A stretch of 64,000 nucleotides of DNA from Morella rubra. Lineage: Eukaryota; Streptophyta; Magnoliopsida; Fagales; Myricaceae. Below the pieces are notes generated by a model. It worked only from the letters and a program-made list of their open reading frames with translations. It had not been told where the DNA came from and ran no database searches. This document shows positions 54,401 to 64,000 of this stretch, one piece after another (the first letter of the stretch is position 1; every line of letters begins with the position of its first letter). The position numbers were made by a program, and so were the translations under genes. The stretch is taken from contig CM025850.1 of assembly GCA_003952965.2 (NCBI GenBank), positions 974,378 through 1,038,377 on the forward strand. The letters are read 5' to 3'.

Positions 54401-55478
54401 GAGCGCAGTAGAGACGCCTCTACCACGTCGAAAAAGAAAGAGAGAGAAATGATCGGAAAACAAATGCATCATTTTTACATTGCATCAAGCATACATTGAG
54501 ATATAGTTTATTGCTATCTGTGCTTTATTAACTGTACTCTTATTTATTGCGGTCGTTACTGCTTATCTGTTATATGTCATGTCCCCTTTCTCACCTTACT
54601 AAGTCAGTAGGACTCACTCGTTTTATGTTTTGTATTTTTGTATGCGGCGCTGTGGATACTGAAGATGAAGCTTTTCGAGAGTGAGTGTACTATAGATCCC
54701 AATCCTTACATTTTGGTCTTAAAGTTCCAAACATGAGTTTTGGACACTTTCGAGATACTGGTGGAGCACGAAACCCACTAGTACCTCAAGGGACCTCCAT
54801 TACCCCCACTACCCCGATTAGAGGATTTCGGTTTGATCGATGTACCCACAGAGTTCCTTAGTCTCGACCCTGCTCCTCTGGCCCCGCCAGCGAAGGGTGG
54901 TTGTGTCTCACCTACGACTGGTGTTGTAGATCTTACCACCGATAATGATGCGGAGGACTAGTGGACTCGAGTTTAGATGCAGTTTGTTTTGGTTTTCTTT
55001 GTCTTTTAATGTATAATCAACGTTTAAAAACATGGTTGTAATGGCATGGTGAGGTATGGAAAGCTCCCACTTCTGTACTTACTTAGCCCTTTTTATAGTC
55101 CTCTTGAAGGACGTGTTTTGGAAAAATTGTGTTCAGTAATGAAAAACTTGTATTTACTATTTGAGTTTCTTTCTTCTTATTTTTATATTATTGCACTTCC
55201 ATTTATACTAATAGTTTTAAATTACTAAACTTTTCCAAAACATTTAACACGAGTCGATTTACCGTCTTTTTCCTGAATCACGCTATCTATTTTTAATACA
55301 TCTTCCTAATTAGGTATTTCTAATATCACAACAATATATTCAAATAAAAATTTTGCTAAGCTTTTCGAGGTAAATCAGTTGATGCTTACTAGGAATAATT
55401 CATGCCGTAATCCTCACCTGTCTGCATACTATCTCCATAGGTGAGTCTAGGGGGTAAATACAGATACGGGACGTGACA
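51440..55478 (+). mobile_element. Chromovirus (Tekay-like) solo LTR, 4.04 kb, perfect 5-bp TSD
   Basis: Starts TGTGACGCCCTCTCC and ends GATACGGGACGTGACA, flanked by AAAGG at 51435-51439 and 55479-55483. The uninterrupted homologous site is visible in copy B at about 58907 (aaagtaaaggaatgg). Contains a GAA/AGA microsatellite at 52486-52510 and the conserved inner block 54200-54470. No primer-binding site or polyprotein. It faces opposite to the 45589-49674 LTR and has a different target duplication, so they are separate insertions. Confidence 0.9.
52486..52510. repeat. (AGA/GAA)8 microsatellite
   Basis: Perfect trinucleotide run of about 25 bases within the plus-strand solo LTR. Confidence 0.9.
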
Positions 55479-56502
55479 AAAGGAATGGTTGAAATTAAGA
55501 GTGACTTTAACAACAAAAGATGTGATAAATAATATTCGAACAATTTAACATACCCTAGATATATGCAACGATACAATACCTGCAAAGAATACTAAAATTG
55601 ACACAATAATAGTCTTCAGAGCTTAATTAATGGACCACCTTCATCTTTGATCTTGTCACTCTTTTTCATATTTTATATTTTAGTGACGGAAAAACCTCAA
55701 ACTTTTGTACGTGAGTAGAGAAAGGCCGAACCAATTGCCTTTTTTACTAACTTTACCTATAAAGAGTCTGAAGTTCTAGGTCTTAAACTATCTCTTAAAT
55801 ACAATATTTTTTATAATGAATAAATAAATTACTTTGCACCCTTTGATTATGAGGTCTTGACATTTTGCATTCAAAGTTATTATTTTTGTCACATTTCACC
55901 TACCAATTATTGATTTCAAGCATTTTGCAACCTTTATTGAAATTGTGATCATGTAACATGAGAGCAACAAGATAACATCAAACTCACATATATATAATAC
56001 ATTGCTTACATTATACATAATTATTTGATTTCATTATGGGACCCACATGTAATTCTATATATACATGCATTTTCAAAAGACCAAAAGTAGTAAAAGCTGA
56101 GTTACTCAGATTCTAAGCAAATTAGAACAAGAAGAATCATGTCAGCTCCGAGGAGTTCTAATTACTGCTGTTAATTAATTTAGAGCTTCACAAAGGAATC
56201 AAAGATCTGAACAAGTTCAACTTAACAAATGGATGGAGGGAAGAGAGCGAGGCCCAAAGATTGTAGTTGTACTACCTTCAGACCCTTTGATTACCAATTT
56301 AGGCAATTAGTTTGCAGGATCCAACGGTCATGCATGGATCCAATCTAAAACAAGAACATCCTAAGCAAGAAGACATACCAAATGGACTCTGCTAAAAGTT
56401 GTCCCATTTTCGAAGAGGCATAGAGTTGACAAAGCAAAGCGGAAGTTGTCTCATTGGACAATTATTTAGTTTTCAGATAACATATTACAACATTTCAGTG
56501 CT

Positions 56503-57228
56503 CTATGCAGCAACAAAGGGGTAGAGTTCATATCTAAAGTTACAACTCCCACCAACAACTCGCCCACCTCGTTTGCCATCGCAACATTTGGGGAGTTCAC
56601 CAATCGCCCCATCAAGACACTCCTTACAATCAAGACTAGAGAGATCCCTAGTGCATTGAGCCAAACCATACAGTTTTTCTGATGAACCAAGCACGAGCTC
56701 CCCGGTGGCATAGAGCTTTGGACTGGCATAGGCTTTGTACGATAAGCTGCTCAACAAATCCTTAAGTTTCCGGTTAAATGAAGTGGTGTTCTTCACCTCT
56801 TGGACGTTCCACATGTAGAACTTGTTTCCGTTATCAATTTTCCCGAAGAAATCCATGTCAGAGTACTTCAAGAGGCAGTAATCGTACCAGATTGTCGCTC
56901 CTTTCTCGTAAGGACAACGGTGTCGAACCTCTTTTTCTGCATCAATGACACAGGTCTTACAGTTTCTACTTGAAACATCTCCTCGGCAGAGAGCTAAACC
57001 ATTGACTCTGTTTTCAGCGTCGACATTGAAGTCGAGCCTGAACCCGGTCCGAGGAACTTTGGTGGACAACTGATTGAGCAAACCATTCAATTTTGTAGCA
57101 TAGGGGCTATTGACTGTGTACTTTGTCTGGCTAAAACAGAAGTGGAATAAAGGACCAGCACAATTGGCTGCATCGAGGGAGAGGCAGAAAAGTAGAAAGC
57201 TTACAGCAATATATTTTGAGAAGAACAT
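56503..57228 (-). CDS. Cysteine-rich repeat secretory protein (two Gnk2/DUF26 domains), copy A, 241 aa
   Basis: A secreted, apoplastic protein of the CRRSP family, related to the antifungal, mannose-binding ginkbilobin-2 (family knowledge). Single exon. Signal peptide about residues 1-23 (hydrophobic, then DAANCA). Domain 1 has CRGDVSSRNCKTC and IWYDYCLLKYSD. Domain 2 has CTRDLSSLDCKEC, the PKCCDGKRGGRV loop and SCNFRYELYPF near the end. Both C-X8-C-X2-C motifs and the later cysteines are present, so three disulfides per domain are possible. No transmembrane segment or kinase. A TATA box lies 57 bases upstream. Copy B at 59951-60676 is a close paralogue, and a broken relative is at 19700-20640. 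ATG at 57228 is the only in-frame start before the signal peptide. Confidence 0.93.
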   Translation of the reverse strand: MFFSKYIAVSFLLFCLSLDAANCAGPLFHFCFSQTKYTVNSPYATKLNGLLNQLSTKVPRTGFRLDFNVDAENRVNGLALCRGDVSSRNCKTCVIDAEKEVRHRCPYEKGATIWYDYCLLKYSDMDFFGKIDNGNKFYMWNVQEVKNTTSFNRKLKDLLSSLSYKAYASPKLYATGELVLGSSEKLYGLAQCTRDLSSLDCKECLDGAIGELPKCCDGKRGGRVVGGSCNFRYELYPFVAA

Positions 57229-57284
57229 ATTGGACGAACTTCAAGCTAAGTTTTTTGTGCATGTTCTACCCTCCAATAACTATC

Positions 57285-57292
57285 TATATATA
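57285..57292 (-). promoter_or_regulatory. TATA box of CRRSP copy A
   Basis: TATATATA 57 bases upstream of the start codon, at the same distance and in the same context (ctatatata) as in copy B. Confidence 0.6.
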
Positions 57293-57392
57293 CACGAAAA
57301 TTTTGAACTTTAGCTAAGCATCGAGTTGAAAAAGCTGACTTTTTCAGTCGGCAAACTCTTCGATCATAATCCGTAGATAGTTCTTGGCTGTT

Positions 57393-57668
57393 GGCGTTTC
57401 CAAATGCCAACATCATCCATCACTCCATCGCCCCTTCGGATCATACCCCAATCATTTTAAACGTGATGGGCTTTGATGACATTACAGCTCCTACATCCTT
57501 CAAATTTGAAGGCTTTTGGCTTTGAAATGACTCCTATTATGAAGTGGTAGCTCATGCTTGGAACCAAGAGTTGATTGGATCACCTGGGTGGATTTTGGTA
57601 CGAAAACTAAAGGCAGTGCAAGCGGCTATGCTAAGGTGGAATAAAACAACCTTTGGGAATATCTTTGA
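57393..57668 (+). pseudogene. LINE (non-LTR retrotransposon) fragment, endonuclease/RT junction
   Basis: Plus strand reads AFPNANIIHHSIAPSDHTPI (the SDH motif of the APE-type endonuclease end). Then come SFKFEGFWL, one stop, YYEVVAHAWNQELIGSPG and LRWNKTTFGNIFE. These are the linker blocks between endonuclease and reverse transcriptase in plant L1 elements. Only about 275 bases remain, so it is a dead fragment. It lies between segmental copies A and B. Confidence 0.8.
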
Positions 57669-57669
57669 G

Positions 57670-58494
57670 TCCAGGACGAAGCTAGGATTTGTCATTAGAG
57701 GGGGCCAAATATAATTTTTGCTTGAAATTTTTATTTTCCTAATCAGGTCTCAAGACCATTTTACGTGTACATCGACTAATTCCAAGACCTTCAAATTTTC
57801 ATTATAATCAAAATAAGCATAGTCAAAATGTAACAACATATTCTAAAACTTAAAAAAGAAAAAAAAAATGATAGACTTTAATGTAAGTGTAAAAGCTAAA
57901 TTTTCATCAATTATGCTAGTTGGACCAAACATTCCTTAAAAAAAATTAAATGTAATAACATTTAGAATTCTAATTTTGAAGAGGAATTTTTGTGCGTGCA
58001 AAGCAAAAAATTTGTTGTATCCTAAGAGTTGAGTATGGATTTTACTATTTTTTGTATATGATGTAAAATAGTGGGAGAGAAATAAAAGAGAGGGGCCATT
58101 GAGAGAAACCTAGACAATAAGAGTGTAAACAATGAGAGGCAGGAAGTGTGAGAAAAAGAATAAAGGAATTTTAGAAGAGAGGGAGAGGAAAAAAGACACT
58201 TTAGAAAAGAGGGAGAAAGATAGGAATTTTAGAAAAAATAGAGGGAGAGAGAAAAGTGAAAAAGACACACTATTAGTATTTTTTCTTTTAAAAATTGGAG
58301 AGTCCACTTAAAAAGTAGCTATTCCCTCTCTCATGCTCTATCTTCCTCTCATGTTTTTTCTTCTCCATAATAGGGGGGGGGGGGGGGGGGGTTGATTGAT
58401 ACCAAGGCTAAATCACCTCCTGGAGTAAAGTGCTAAATCACAGGGACTGTAAATAATTAAGATTATAAGAGTAAAATCTTGTGAAGCTTGCCAA
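57670..58494. other. Intergenic between segmental copies, purine-rich tract and poly-G
   Basis: AT-rich DNA with a long purine-rich stretch at about 58075-58265 (many gagaga and gggaga units) and a 19-base poly-G run at 58373-58391. No gene recognised. Minus-strand open frames here reflect the CT-rich complement. Confidence 0.5.
58373..58391. repeat. Poly-G run of 19
   Basis: Uninterrupted G tract; its length in the assembly may be unreliable. Confidence 0.9.
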
Positions 58495-59950
58495 ATCAGT
58501 ACCATAGAGACTAAAATATAAAGTGTAAATCATTAATAATTAAGCCCAAAATCTCAGGTTGCAACGGTTGATAGTTGAAATCAGTATAGAGACTAAAATA
58601 TAAAGTGTAAATCATAGGGACCCGTACAGTAATTAAGCCTAAAAAATATAATGCTAAAAAATATTATGAGGGTAAAATCTTGATTTCAATGAAGCAAATT
58701 ATCAATTTCTGTCAAAATTAACAGCATAGGCTGCAAAGTGTAAACGGTTGATAGTTGAAAGGTGACATTTAACGAAATCGATCGATAATTCAAGGTGCAA
58801 AGTAGCAGTATCCCAATAATCACTGGGTGAAAATGTATTTAACTCAAAAAAATGAAGTTGTCAATTGAATTCAAATCTTATTGTTTGGTGAGGCTGTGGC
58901 GATCAAAGTAAAGGAATGGTAGAAATTAAGACTGACTTTAACAACCGACAGATGTGATAAATAATATTGGAACAATTTAACATACCTTAGACATATGCAA
59001 TGACATGGTACCGGCAAAGAATACTAAAATTGACACAATAATAGTCTTCAGTGCTTAATGGACCACCTTCATCTTCGATCTTTTTCATATTTATATTTTA
59101 GTGACGGAAAAACCTCAAACTTTTGTACGTGAGTGGAGAAAGTAACCAATAGCCTTTTTTACTAACTTTACCTATAAAGAGTTTGAAGGTACAGGGTCTT
59201 AAACAATCTCTTAAATCCAATACGTTTTATAAGGGATAAATACATTATTTTGCATCTTTAATTTTGAGGTTTTGACAATTTACATTCAAAGTTATTATTT
59301 TTATTACATTTCACCAACCAATTATTGATTTCAAGCATTTTGCAACCTTTATTGAAATTGTGATCATGTAACATGAAAGCAACAGGATAACATCAAACTC
59401 ACGTATATATTGCTTACGTTGTCCATAATTATTTGATTTCACTATGGGATCCACACGTAATTCTATATATACAGGCATTCAAAACACGAAAAGTAGTAAA
59501 CGCTGAGTTACTCAGATTCTAAGCAAATTAGAACAAGAAGAATCATGTCAGCTCCGAGGAGTTCTAATTACTGCTGTTAATTAATTTAGAGCTTCGCAAA
59601 GAATAAAAGATCTTAACAAGTTCAACTGAACAAATGGGTGGAGGGAAGAGAGGCCCAAAGATTGTATACTTGTAGCAGTACATTGAGACCTTTTGAATAC
59701 CAATTTAGGAAATTAGTTTGCAGAATCCAACGGCCATGGATCATGTGGGGAGTCCACTCTAAAACAAGAACATCCTAAGCAAGAGGACATACCAAATGAA
59801 CTCTGCTAAAAGTTGTCCCATGTTTCGAAGAGGCATAGAATTGACAAAGCAAGACGAGAAGTTGTCCCATTGGACAATTATTTAGTTTTTAGTTAACATA
59901 GTACATAGATAAGCACCCTTTGATGCATAAAGACGAGAGAACATTTCAGT

Positions 59951-60676
59951 CTAGGCATCAACAAAGGGGTAGAGTTCATATCTAACGTTACAACTCCCAC
60001 CAACAACTCGCCCACCTCGTTTGCCATCGCCATATTTGGGGAGTTCACCAATCGCACCATCAAGACACTCCTTACAATCAAGGCTAGAGAGATCTCTAGT
60101 GCATTGAGCCAAACCATATAGTTTTTCTGATGGACCAAGCACGAGCTCCCCGGTGGCATAGAACTTTGGGCTGGCTTGGGCTTTGTTCGATAGCCTGCTG
60201 AACAAATCCTTAACTTTCCGGTTAAATGAAGTGGGGTTCTTCACCTCTTCGACGTTCCACATGTAGAACTTGTTTTCGTTATCAATCTGCCCGAAGAAAT
60301 CCGTATCGGAGTACTTCAGGAGGCAGTAATCGTACCAGATGATTGCTCCTTTCTCGTAAGGACAACGGTCTCGAAGCTCGTTGCCTGCATCAACGACACA
60401 GGTCTTACAGTTTGTGCTTGAGACATCTCCTCGGCAGAGGGCTAAACCATTGACTTTGTTTTTGCCGCGGCCAATCGAGCTGAGCCCAAATCCGGTAGGA
60501 GGAACTTTGGTGGACAGCTGATTGAGCAACCCATTCAAGTTTGCTGCATAGGGGCTATTGGCAGTGTAGTTTGTCTGGCTAAAACAGAAGTTGAATAAAG
60601 GATCAGCACAATTGGCAGCATCGAGGGCGAGGCAGAAAAGTAGAAAGCTTACAGCAATATATTTTGAGAACAACAT
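59951..60676 (-). CDS. Cysteine-rich repeat secretory protein (two Gnk2/DUF26 domains), copy B, 241 aa
   Basis: Paralogue of copy A with the same length and single-exon layout. Signal peptide about residues 1-23. Domain 1 has CRGDVSSTNCKTC and IWYDYCLLKYSD; domain 2 has CTRDLSSLDCKEC. Notable change: where copy A has PKCCDGK, copy B has PKYGDGK (bases about 60022-60036), so two adjacent cysteines of the second domain are lost and its disulfide pattern must differ. The end reads SCNVRYELYPF rather than SCNFRYELYPF. The frame is otherwise clean, and the TATA box is kept 57 bases upstream. It is likely expressed and secreted, but with an altered second domain. A sequencing error at these bases cannot be excluded. 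Confidence 0.92.
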   Translation of the reverse strand: MLFSKYIAVSFLLFCLALDAANCADPLFNFCFSQTNYTANSPYAANLNGLLNQLSTKVPPTGFGLSSIGRGKNKVNGLALCRGDVSSTNCKTCVVDAGNELRDRCPYEKGAIIWYDYCLLKYSDTDFFGQIDNENKFYMWNVEEVKNPTSFNRKVKDLFSRLSNKAQASPKFYATGELVLGPSEKLYGLAQCTRDLSSLDCKECLDGAIGELPKYGDGKRGGRVVGGSCNVRYELYPFVDA

Positions 60677-60732
60677 ATTGGACGAACTTCAAGTTAAGTT
60701 TTTTGTGCATGAAGTACCCTCCAAGAACTATC

Positions 60733-60740
60733 TATATATA
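60733..60740 (-). promoter_or_regulatory. TATA box of CRRSP copy B
   Basis: TATATATA 57 bases upstream of the start codon, conserved with copy A. Confidence 0.6.
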
Positions 60741-60828
60741 CCCGAAAATTTTCAAGTTTAGCTAAGCATCGAGTTGAAAAAGCTGACTTCTTCTAAGCAA
60801 ACTCATTGATTCTAATCCATAGAATTAA

Positions 60829-61208
60829 GGGATTATAAATACATTTTGCACCCTCTAATTATAGGGGTCTCGGCACTTTGTACTACCTATATCTATTATT
60901 TTTGTTATATTGCATCTACCAACTACTGATTTCGACACTTTGTACCCTCAGTTAAAATTTTCTGTTAATTTGGATGAAAAATGATTTGTTGGCGCATGAA
61001 ATGACAATTTTTGTTCCTATAAGTTTTTTAGTAATGAATAACATTTTGTAAGAGTAAATCGTAATTTTAGACGCTAAAAAATCAATTTTTAACAGAGGGT
61101 TTAAAGTATCTGAAATAAATAGTTAGTGAATATAATATGACAAAAATAAGATGCAGGTGCAAAACGTAAAAACCTTTATAATTAGAGGGTACAAAGAATA
61201 TTTGTCCT
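60829..61208. mobile_element. MULE-type MITE with ~160-bp inverted repeats
   Basis: The two halves are inverted: the left arm has ttttgcaccctctaattata, and the reverse complement of the right arm has tttgtaccctctaattataa. Both continue with a TATTATTTTTGT-like and a TACCCTC/AACCCTC-like block. Flanks agaattaag and agaataaac look like a decayed 9-bp duplication. Non-coding, about 380 bp. Same general family as 63064-63441. Confidence 0.7.
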
Positions 61209-61649
61209 AGAATAAACCTCAAAACCCTAGCTTGGGTCCTATACCATGATTAGAAAGCTCATGGTATATATTATAGTGCTAGGGGAACAACCATCAGGAC
61301 TCGAAGCTTCTTCTAAAAGACCAAAAAAAAAAAAAGGTCGAATTCAGAGGGACAATCGAAGCCAAAGCCAAGAGATATATGGCAGCTAATTTGTTGTCAT
61401 TGAAAATGAATGGGGGCACGATAAAGCTCATGGATATTCAAAGGTTGCGGGCCGAAGTCAATCCTCACGTTGATCGTGTTAGCGGCAAATGCAAGCTTTG
61501 TATTTTTTTGATAACATGGGGCAGAGCCCACTGGAGTGACCGAGTTAACAGATAAGCTATTCGAGGTACTTAATTAAAAAAATTTCTTACACCCCAAACA
61601 TGATAAGTCATCAGTCAATCGAGATGGCCCTTAAAAATAAGAATGTGAA
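61209..61649. other. Intergenic, no feature established
   Basis: A 58-codon frame starting MAANLLSLKMNGG (about 61379-61555) was noted but matches nothing I know and lacks support. The text cttgataacatggggcagag-like region at about 61510 resembles the insertion in the 20.0-20.3 kb pseudogene. Confidence 0.25.
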
Positions 61650-61986
61650 TAATTTAATTAAAACTTAATTTGACTTTTAACAAATAGATACAACTTTGAA
61701 TAAAACGGTCCTTCTGGTTCATTTTTCATATATATATATAAGTCTTTTTGTTCATTAAAAGTAAGTCAACTAACGGAAGACTGACATGAATTAAGAGTCA
61801 AGATATCTATTTTCGAGATTGAATAACTTATCTTGGACTCTATCTTCGTTAGTAGACTAACTTTTAATAGACTAAAGAACATGTATATCTAAAAAACTGA
61901 TCACAAGGACCGTCCTATTTAAAATTGTACTCCAAGAATTGATTTGTTAAATGTCAATGCCACAAGACCATATTATTAATTAAGCC
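61650..61986. mobile_element. Second copy of the CRK-intron MITE
   Basis: Aligns with 39411-39755: gacttttaacaaata near the left end, actaacggaagactgacatg in the middle, gatttgttaaatgtcaatg and attaagcc at the right end. The left border is worn. Non-coding. Confidence 0.65.
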
Positions 61987-63054
61987 TTTAATAATAATTA
62001 TTATTACACACTATAGCAACACAAAGGGAAAAGCTAGTAAAAAGATTATGCGAAATTGTCAAATAAATGTCAAAAGATTAGGAAGCTGTAATTACCAGCT
62101 CCCTCAAGCATCTGAAACCTAATTATCTGAATTAAGTTTATAGTTTGTGAACACCTAGTTGAGCTAGAGTTAAAGCTATTATTTGGTGAGATCAAGTTCA
62201 GCCCATTTTTCTAAATATAATATCAGGATAAATAGGTTTTTGCATACTCTAAGTAAGGAGGTTTTTACAATTTTTACACTCAAAATTATTATTTTTATTG
62301 CATTGCCTCAAGTATAAATACTAATGATTACAGTCAAAAAATGAAAAAAAAAATTACAATTGAAATGACAATTTTATCCCTATAAATTTGTTTGCGTGAT
62401 ATTTCCTAATGGTTAAATCATCATTTTAGAGGATAAAAAGATAATTTTTAGCCAACTAGACTAAAATTTTTAACTACGAGAGTAAATTATGTGTGTAAAA
62501 TTATTAGTTGACGGAGGTTAACGTAAAAAAGAAATATTTCTGCCAAATTTGATTTGACTAATTTGATATCGGACAGACATTTCATTCTGTTCATGTCACT
62601 TTTCCGTGTAATTTAATAGCCAAATTCAACGGGGCGACAAGTGGTCAAGATTGGCCTTCGGTGCCCTTATAAAAAAGACAAGAGAAACTGAACCAATATG
62701 CTTCACAAAAAATATTTGTAGAAAAGTTGAAAAAGTGGTCGCTTTAATACGAACTTAGTGCGTTGGGGAGGATATGCACTTGGCCACTAACTAGGTTACT
62801 GAAGTTCAGAATCTGCGGCGAAGACCGATCAGAAGAAAGATTCCAGGAATTATTCCTCTGGTGGGGCCGGAGATGACGAAGTGGAGGCAAATTTATGTAA
62901 GGACCAATTTGCCCAGGACAACTTCTTCTCGTTTCTGAGCGCCCAGGACTGGCACATCAACACTTTCTCTTTCTTTTTCTTGAATCATAACTGCTGGAAT
63001 CACAGTACAGAGGATCAAAACATTACACAAGTACAGGCAGTTTTTGGATGAGCT
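61987..63054. other. Intergenic, with MITE-like pieces
   Basis: The part 62225-62545 repeats the phrase type 'tttacactcaaaattatta' found in the MULE-MITE arms and may be a decayed member. The rest, including 62790-62940, has no recognised feature. Confidence 0.35.
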
Positions 63055-63063
63055 TAATAAAAT

Positions 63064-63441
63064 GGGAAAAATATATTTTTCACCAACGAACTACCATATA
63101 TTTTACACTTTACATCCTAAATTATTAATTTTGACACATTACATTCTTTAATTACTAATTTTTAACACTTTGCACCCTTTATCAAATTTTCAAACTAAAA
63201 TGACGATAATGCCCTTAGATATTGTTGTCAATTCATTAACTTTTCAAGGGTATTATTGTCAAATGGAGGGTGTAAAGTGTTTAATATTAATAGTTGGAGG
63301 GTGTAATGTGTCAAAGTGGGTAGTTTAGGGTGCAAAATATATAACATTGGTAGTTTGAGGGTGTAATGTCTTAAAGATGGTAGTTTGGGGTGCAATGTGT
63401 CACTACTCTAGTAGTTTGTGGGTGAAAAATGTATTTTTCCC
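63064..63441. mobile_element. MULE-type MITE with perfect 9-bp TSD
   Basis: Flanked by TAATAAAAT at 63055-63063 and 63442-63450; 9 bp is the Mutator-typical length. Ends are inverted: GGGAAAAATATATTTTTCACC at the left against GGGAAAAATACATTTTTCACC in the reverse complement of the right end (1 mismatch in 21 positions). Inside, ttgacacattacattcttta-type text pairs with its complement. 378 bp, non-coding. Confidence 0.9.
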
Positions 63442-63582
63442 TAATAAAATATTTTTTGTTAGAGTTAATATAAATTCTGTTATAATTGGAAAAGATTATT
63501 GGAGTTTATAAAAAAAGATATTTAAATTTATAAAAAATTATCCAAGTAAAAGTATTGGAGCATATACAAGACAAAAGAAGTT

Positions 63583-64000
63583 ATGGTATTCAAGGTAGCG
63601 GCTATCAATAAACATGCATGTGCTAACATAGGAAGGGGCTTCTTGAAAAATGCCAACAACAGGAGGGTTGAGGGGGCGAAGAAAGAGGAGATGGCAACCC
63701 TCGTAGAGGAGGGTGGAGGTCGAGGAGGCGTAGAGCTCTGCTTGCAAAGCTATATGCGCCATCGGAACGAGACCGAACATGCCAAGCATGGAGATCTAGA
63801 GCCACTGAAGCCGAACATAGGGCGTATGTCCTCTTTGGAGAAGCAAGAATCCAGTGTATATCAATGTCTTCCCACGGAGCAAAATCTCATCGAAGGGGAC
63901 AGAGAAGCAAGTTATTTGTTGAGAAAAGCCGAGATGGGCCGGCTAGAGGAGGGGAATAGGGCAGAGTACAAAGAAGGAGCGGTAGCTAGGGTTTTGTTTC
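63583..64000 (+). CDS. Unrecognised open frame running off the window
   Basis: A plus-strand frame starting at ATG 63583 (or at 63691, MATLVEEGGGRGG) stays open for 139 codons to the window edge. The product is hydrophilic and Glu/Arg/Lys-rich with no domain I know. Base composition is more GC-rich than the flank. On the other strand the edge carries AAAACCCTAGC, a common plant 5'-leader motif, so the real gene could instead start to the right or read leftward. Coding status is uncertain. Confidence 0.25.
   Translation, partial: MVFKVAAINKHACANIGRGFLKNANNRRVEGAKKEEMATLVEEGGGRGGVELCLQSYMRHRNETEHAKHGDLEPLKPNIGRMSSLEKQESSVYQCLPTEQNLIEGDREASYLLRKAEMGRLEEGNRAEYKEGAVARVLF

Larger units (their letters stand above)
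51090..57385. repeat. Segmental duplication copy A (split by a solo LTR)
   Basis: Copy A consists of 51090-51439 plus 55484-57385. These align, in order, with 58495-60830 (copy B). The shared text runs from taccatagagactaaaatat through the CRRSP gene to agctaagcatcgagttgaaa. The break in copy A is precisely the 51440-55478 solo LTR with its AAAGG duplication. Confidence 0.9.
58495..60830. repeat. Segmental duplication copy B (uninterrupted)
   Basis: Aligns with 51090-51439 plus 55484-57385. It contains the second intact CRRSP gene and its flanks, and shows the empty insertion site of the 51440-55478 LTR at about 58907-58915. Small indels and substitutions separate the copies. Confidence 0.9.

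Noticed and set aside
45589..55478. The two 4-kb LTRs as the pair of a single retrotransposon
   Set aside because: They are in opposite orientation, each has its own different 5-bp target duplication, and the DNA between them is Copia gag remnant and duplicated host sequence.
58110..58307. Minus-strand Phe/Leu/Ser-rich frame
   Set aside because: Produced by the complement of a purine-rich low-complexity tract.
63538..63789. Minus-strand hydrophobic frame of 83 codons near the right edge
   Set aside because: No homology recognised and it overlaps the plus-strand open frame; neither is supported, and the plus-strand frame is longer.

Overview
This is a window of plant nuclear DNA, most likely from a eudicot and probably a woody species. 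The genes have many introns with GT..AG junctions, the intergenic DNA is AT-rich, and about half of the window is nested LTR retrotransposons, hAT elements and MITEs. Plant-specific families are present: DUF26/Gnk2 cysteine-rich proteins, a cysteine-rich receptor-like kinase (CRK) and a PP7 phosphatase. The species cannot be named from sequence alone. I saw no CRISPR array, operon, tRNA or rRNA gene.

Left part (1-18.7 kb), mostly housekeeping or signalling genes. A PP7-type Ser/Thr phosphatase (minus, 3' end off the window) is followed by a 2.7-kb internally deleted hAT element with an exact 8-bp target duplication, remnants of Copia LTRs and a second, inverted hAT fragment. Next comes an intact six-exon type-I DnaJ (Hsp40) gene with a CaaX end, then an eight-exon gene on the minus strand encoding a 356-aa receptor-kinase-related pseudokinase without signal peptide or transmembrane segment.

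Middle (19.6-36.6 kb). A broken two-domain cysteine-rich secretory protein gene is followed by a short non-autonomous LTR element that carries about twelve 55-bp tandem repeats, a gypsy gag/protease remnant, a probable 3.7-kb solo LTR, and an Athila-type reverse-transcriptase remnant split by a 1.43-kb solo LTR. A CRK pseudogene on the minus strand follows; its first Gnk2 domain is cut by a 1.87-kb hAT element.

Right part (36.6-64 kb). An intact seven-exon CRK (659 aa; SP, two Gnk2 domains, TM, active-looking kinase) lies divergent to the CRK pseudogene. After it come a reverse-oriented Copia (Tork-like) remnant and two opposite-facing 4-kb chromovirus-type solo LTRs with perfect 5-bp target duplications. 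Two intact 241-aa cysteine-rich repeat secretory protein genes sit in a 2.3-kb segmental duplication, one copy of which was later split by a solo LTR. MULE-type and other MITEs fill the right edge.

The biological theme is a Gnk2/DUF26 locus (one CRK, two secreted CRRSPs, two pseudogenes) shaped by tandem duplication and repeated transposon insertion. CRKs and CRRSPs belong to families tied to apoplastic defence and redox signalling. I did not find a convincing wholly new system. The most notable items are the predicted pseudokinase, the loss of two conserved cysteines in one CRRSP copy, the duplicated exon end and donor site in the CRK, and a series of insertions whose order and target duplications can be read directly. 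Exon coordinates were worked out by hand from splice motifs, reading phase and family knowledge; no alignment or transcript data were available.
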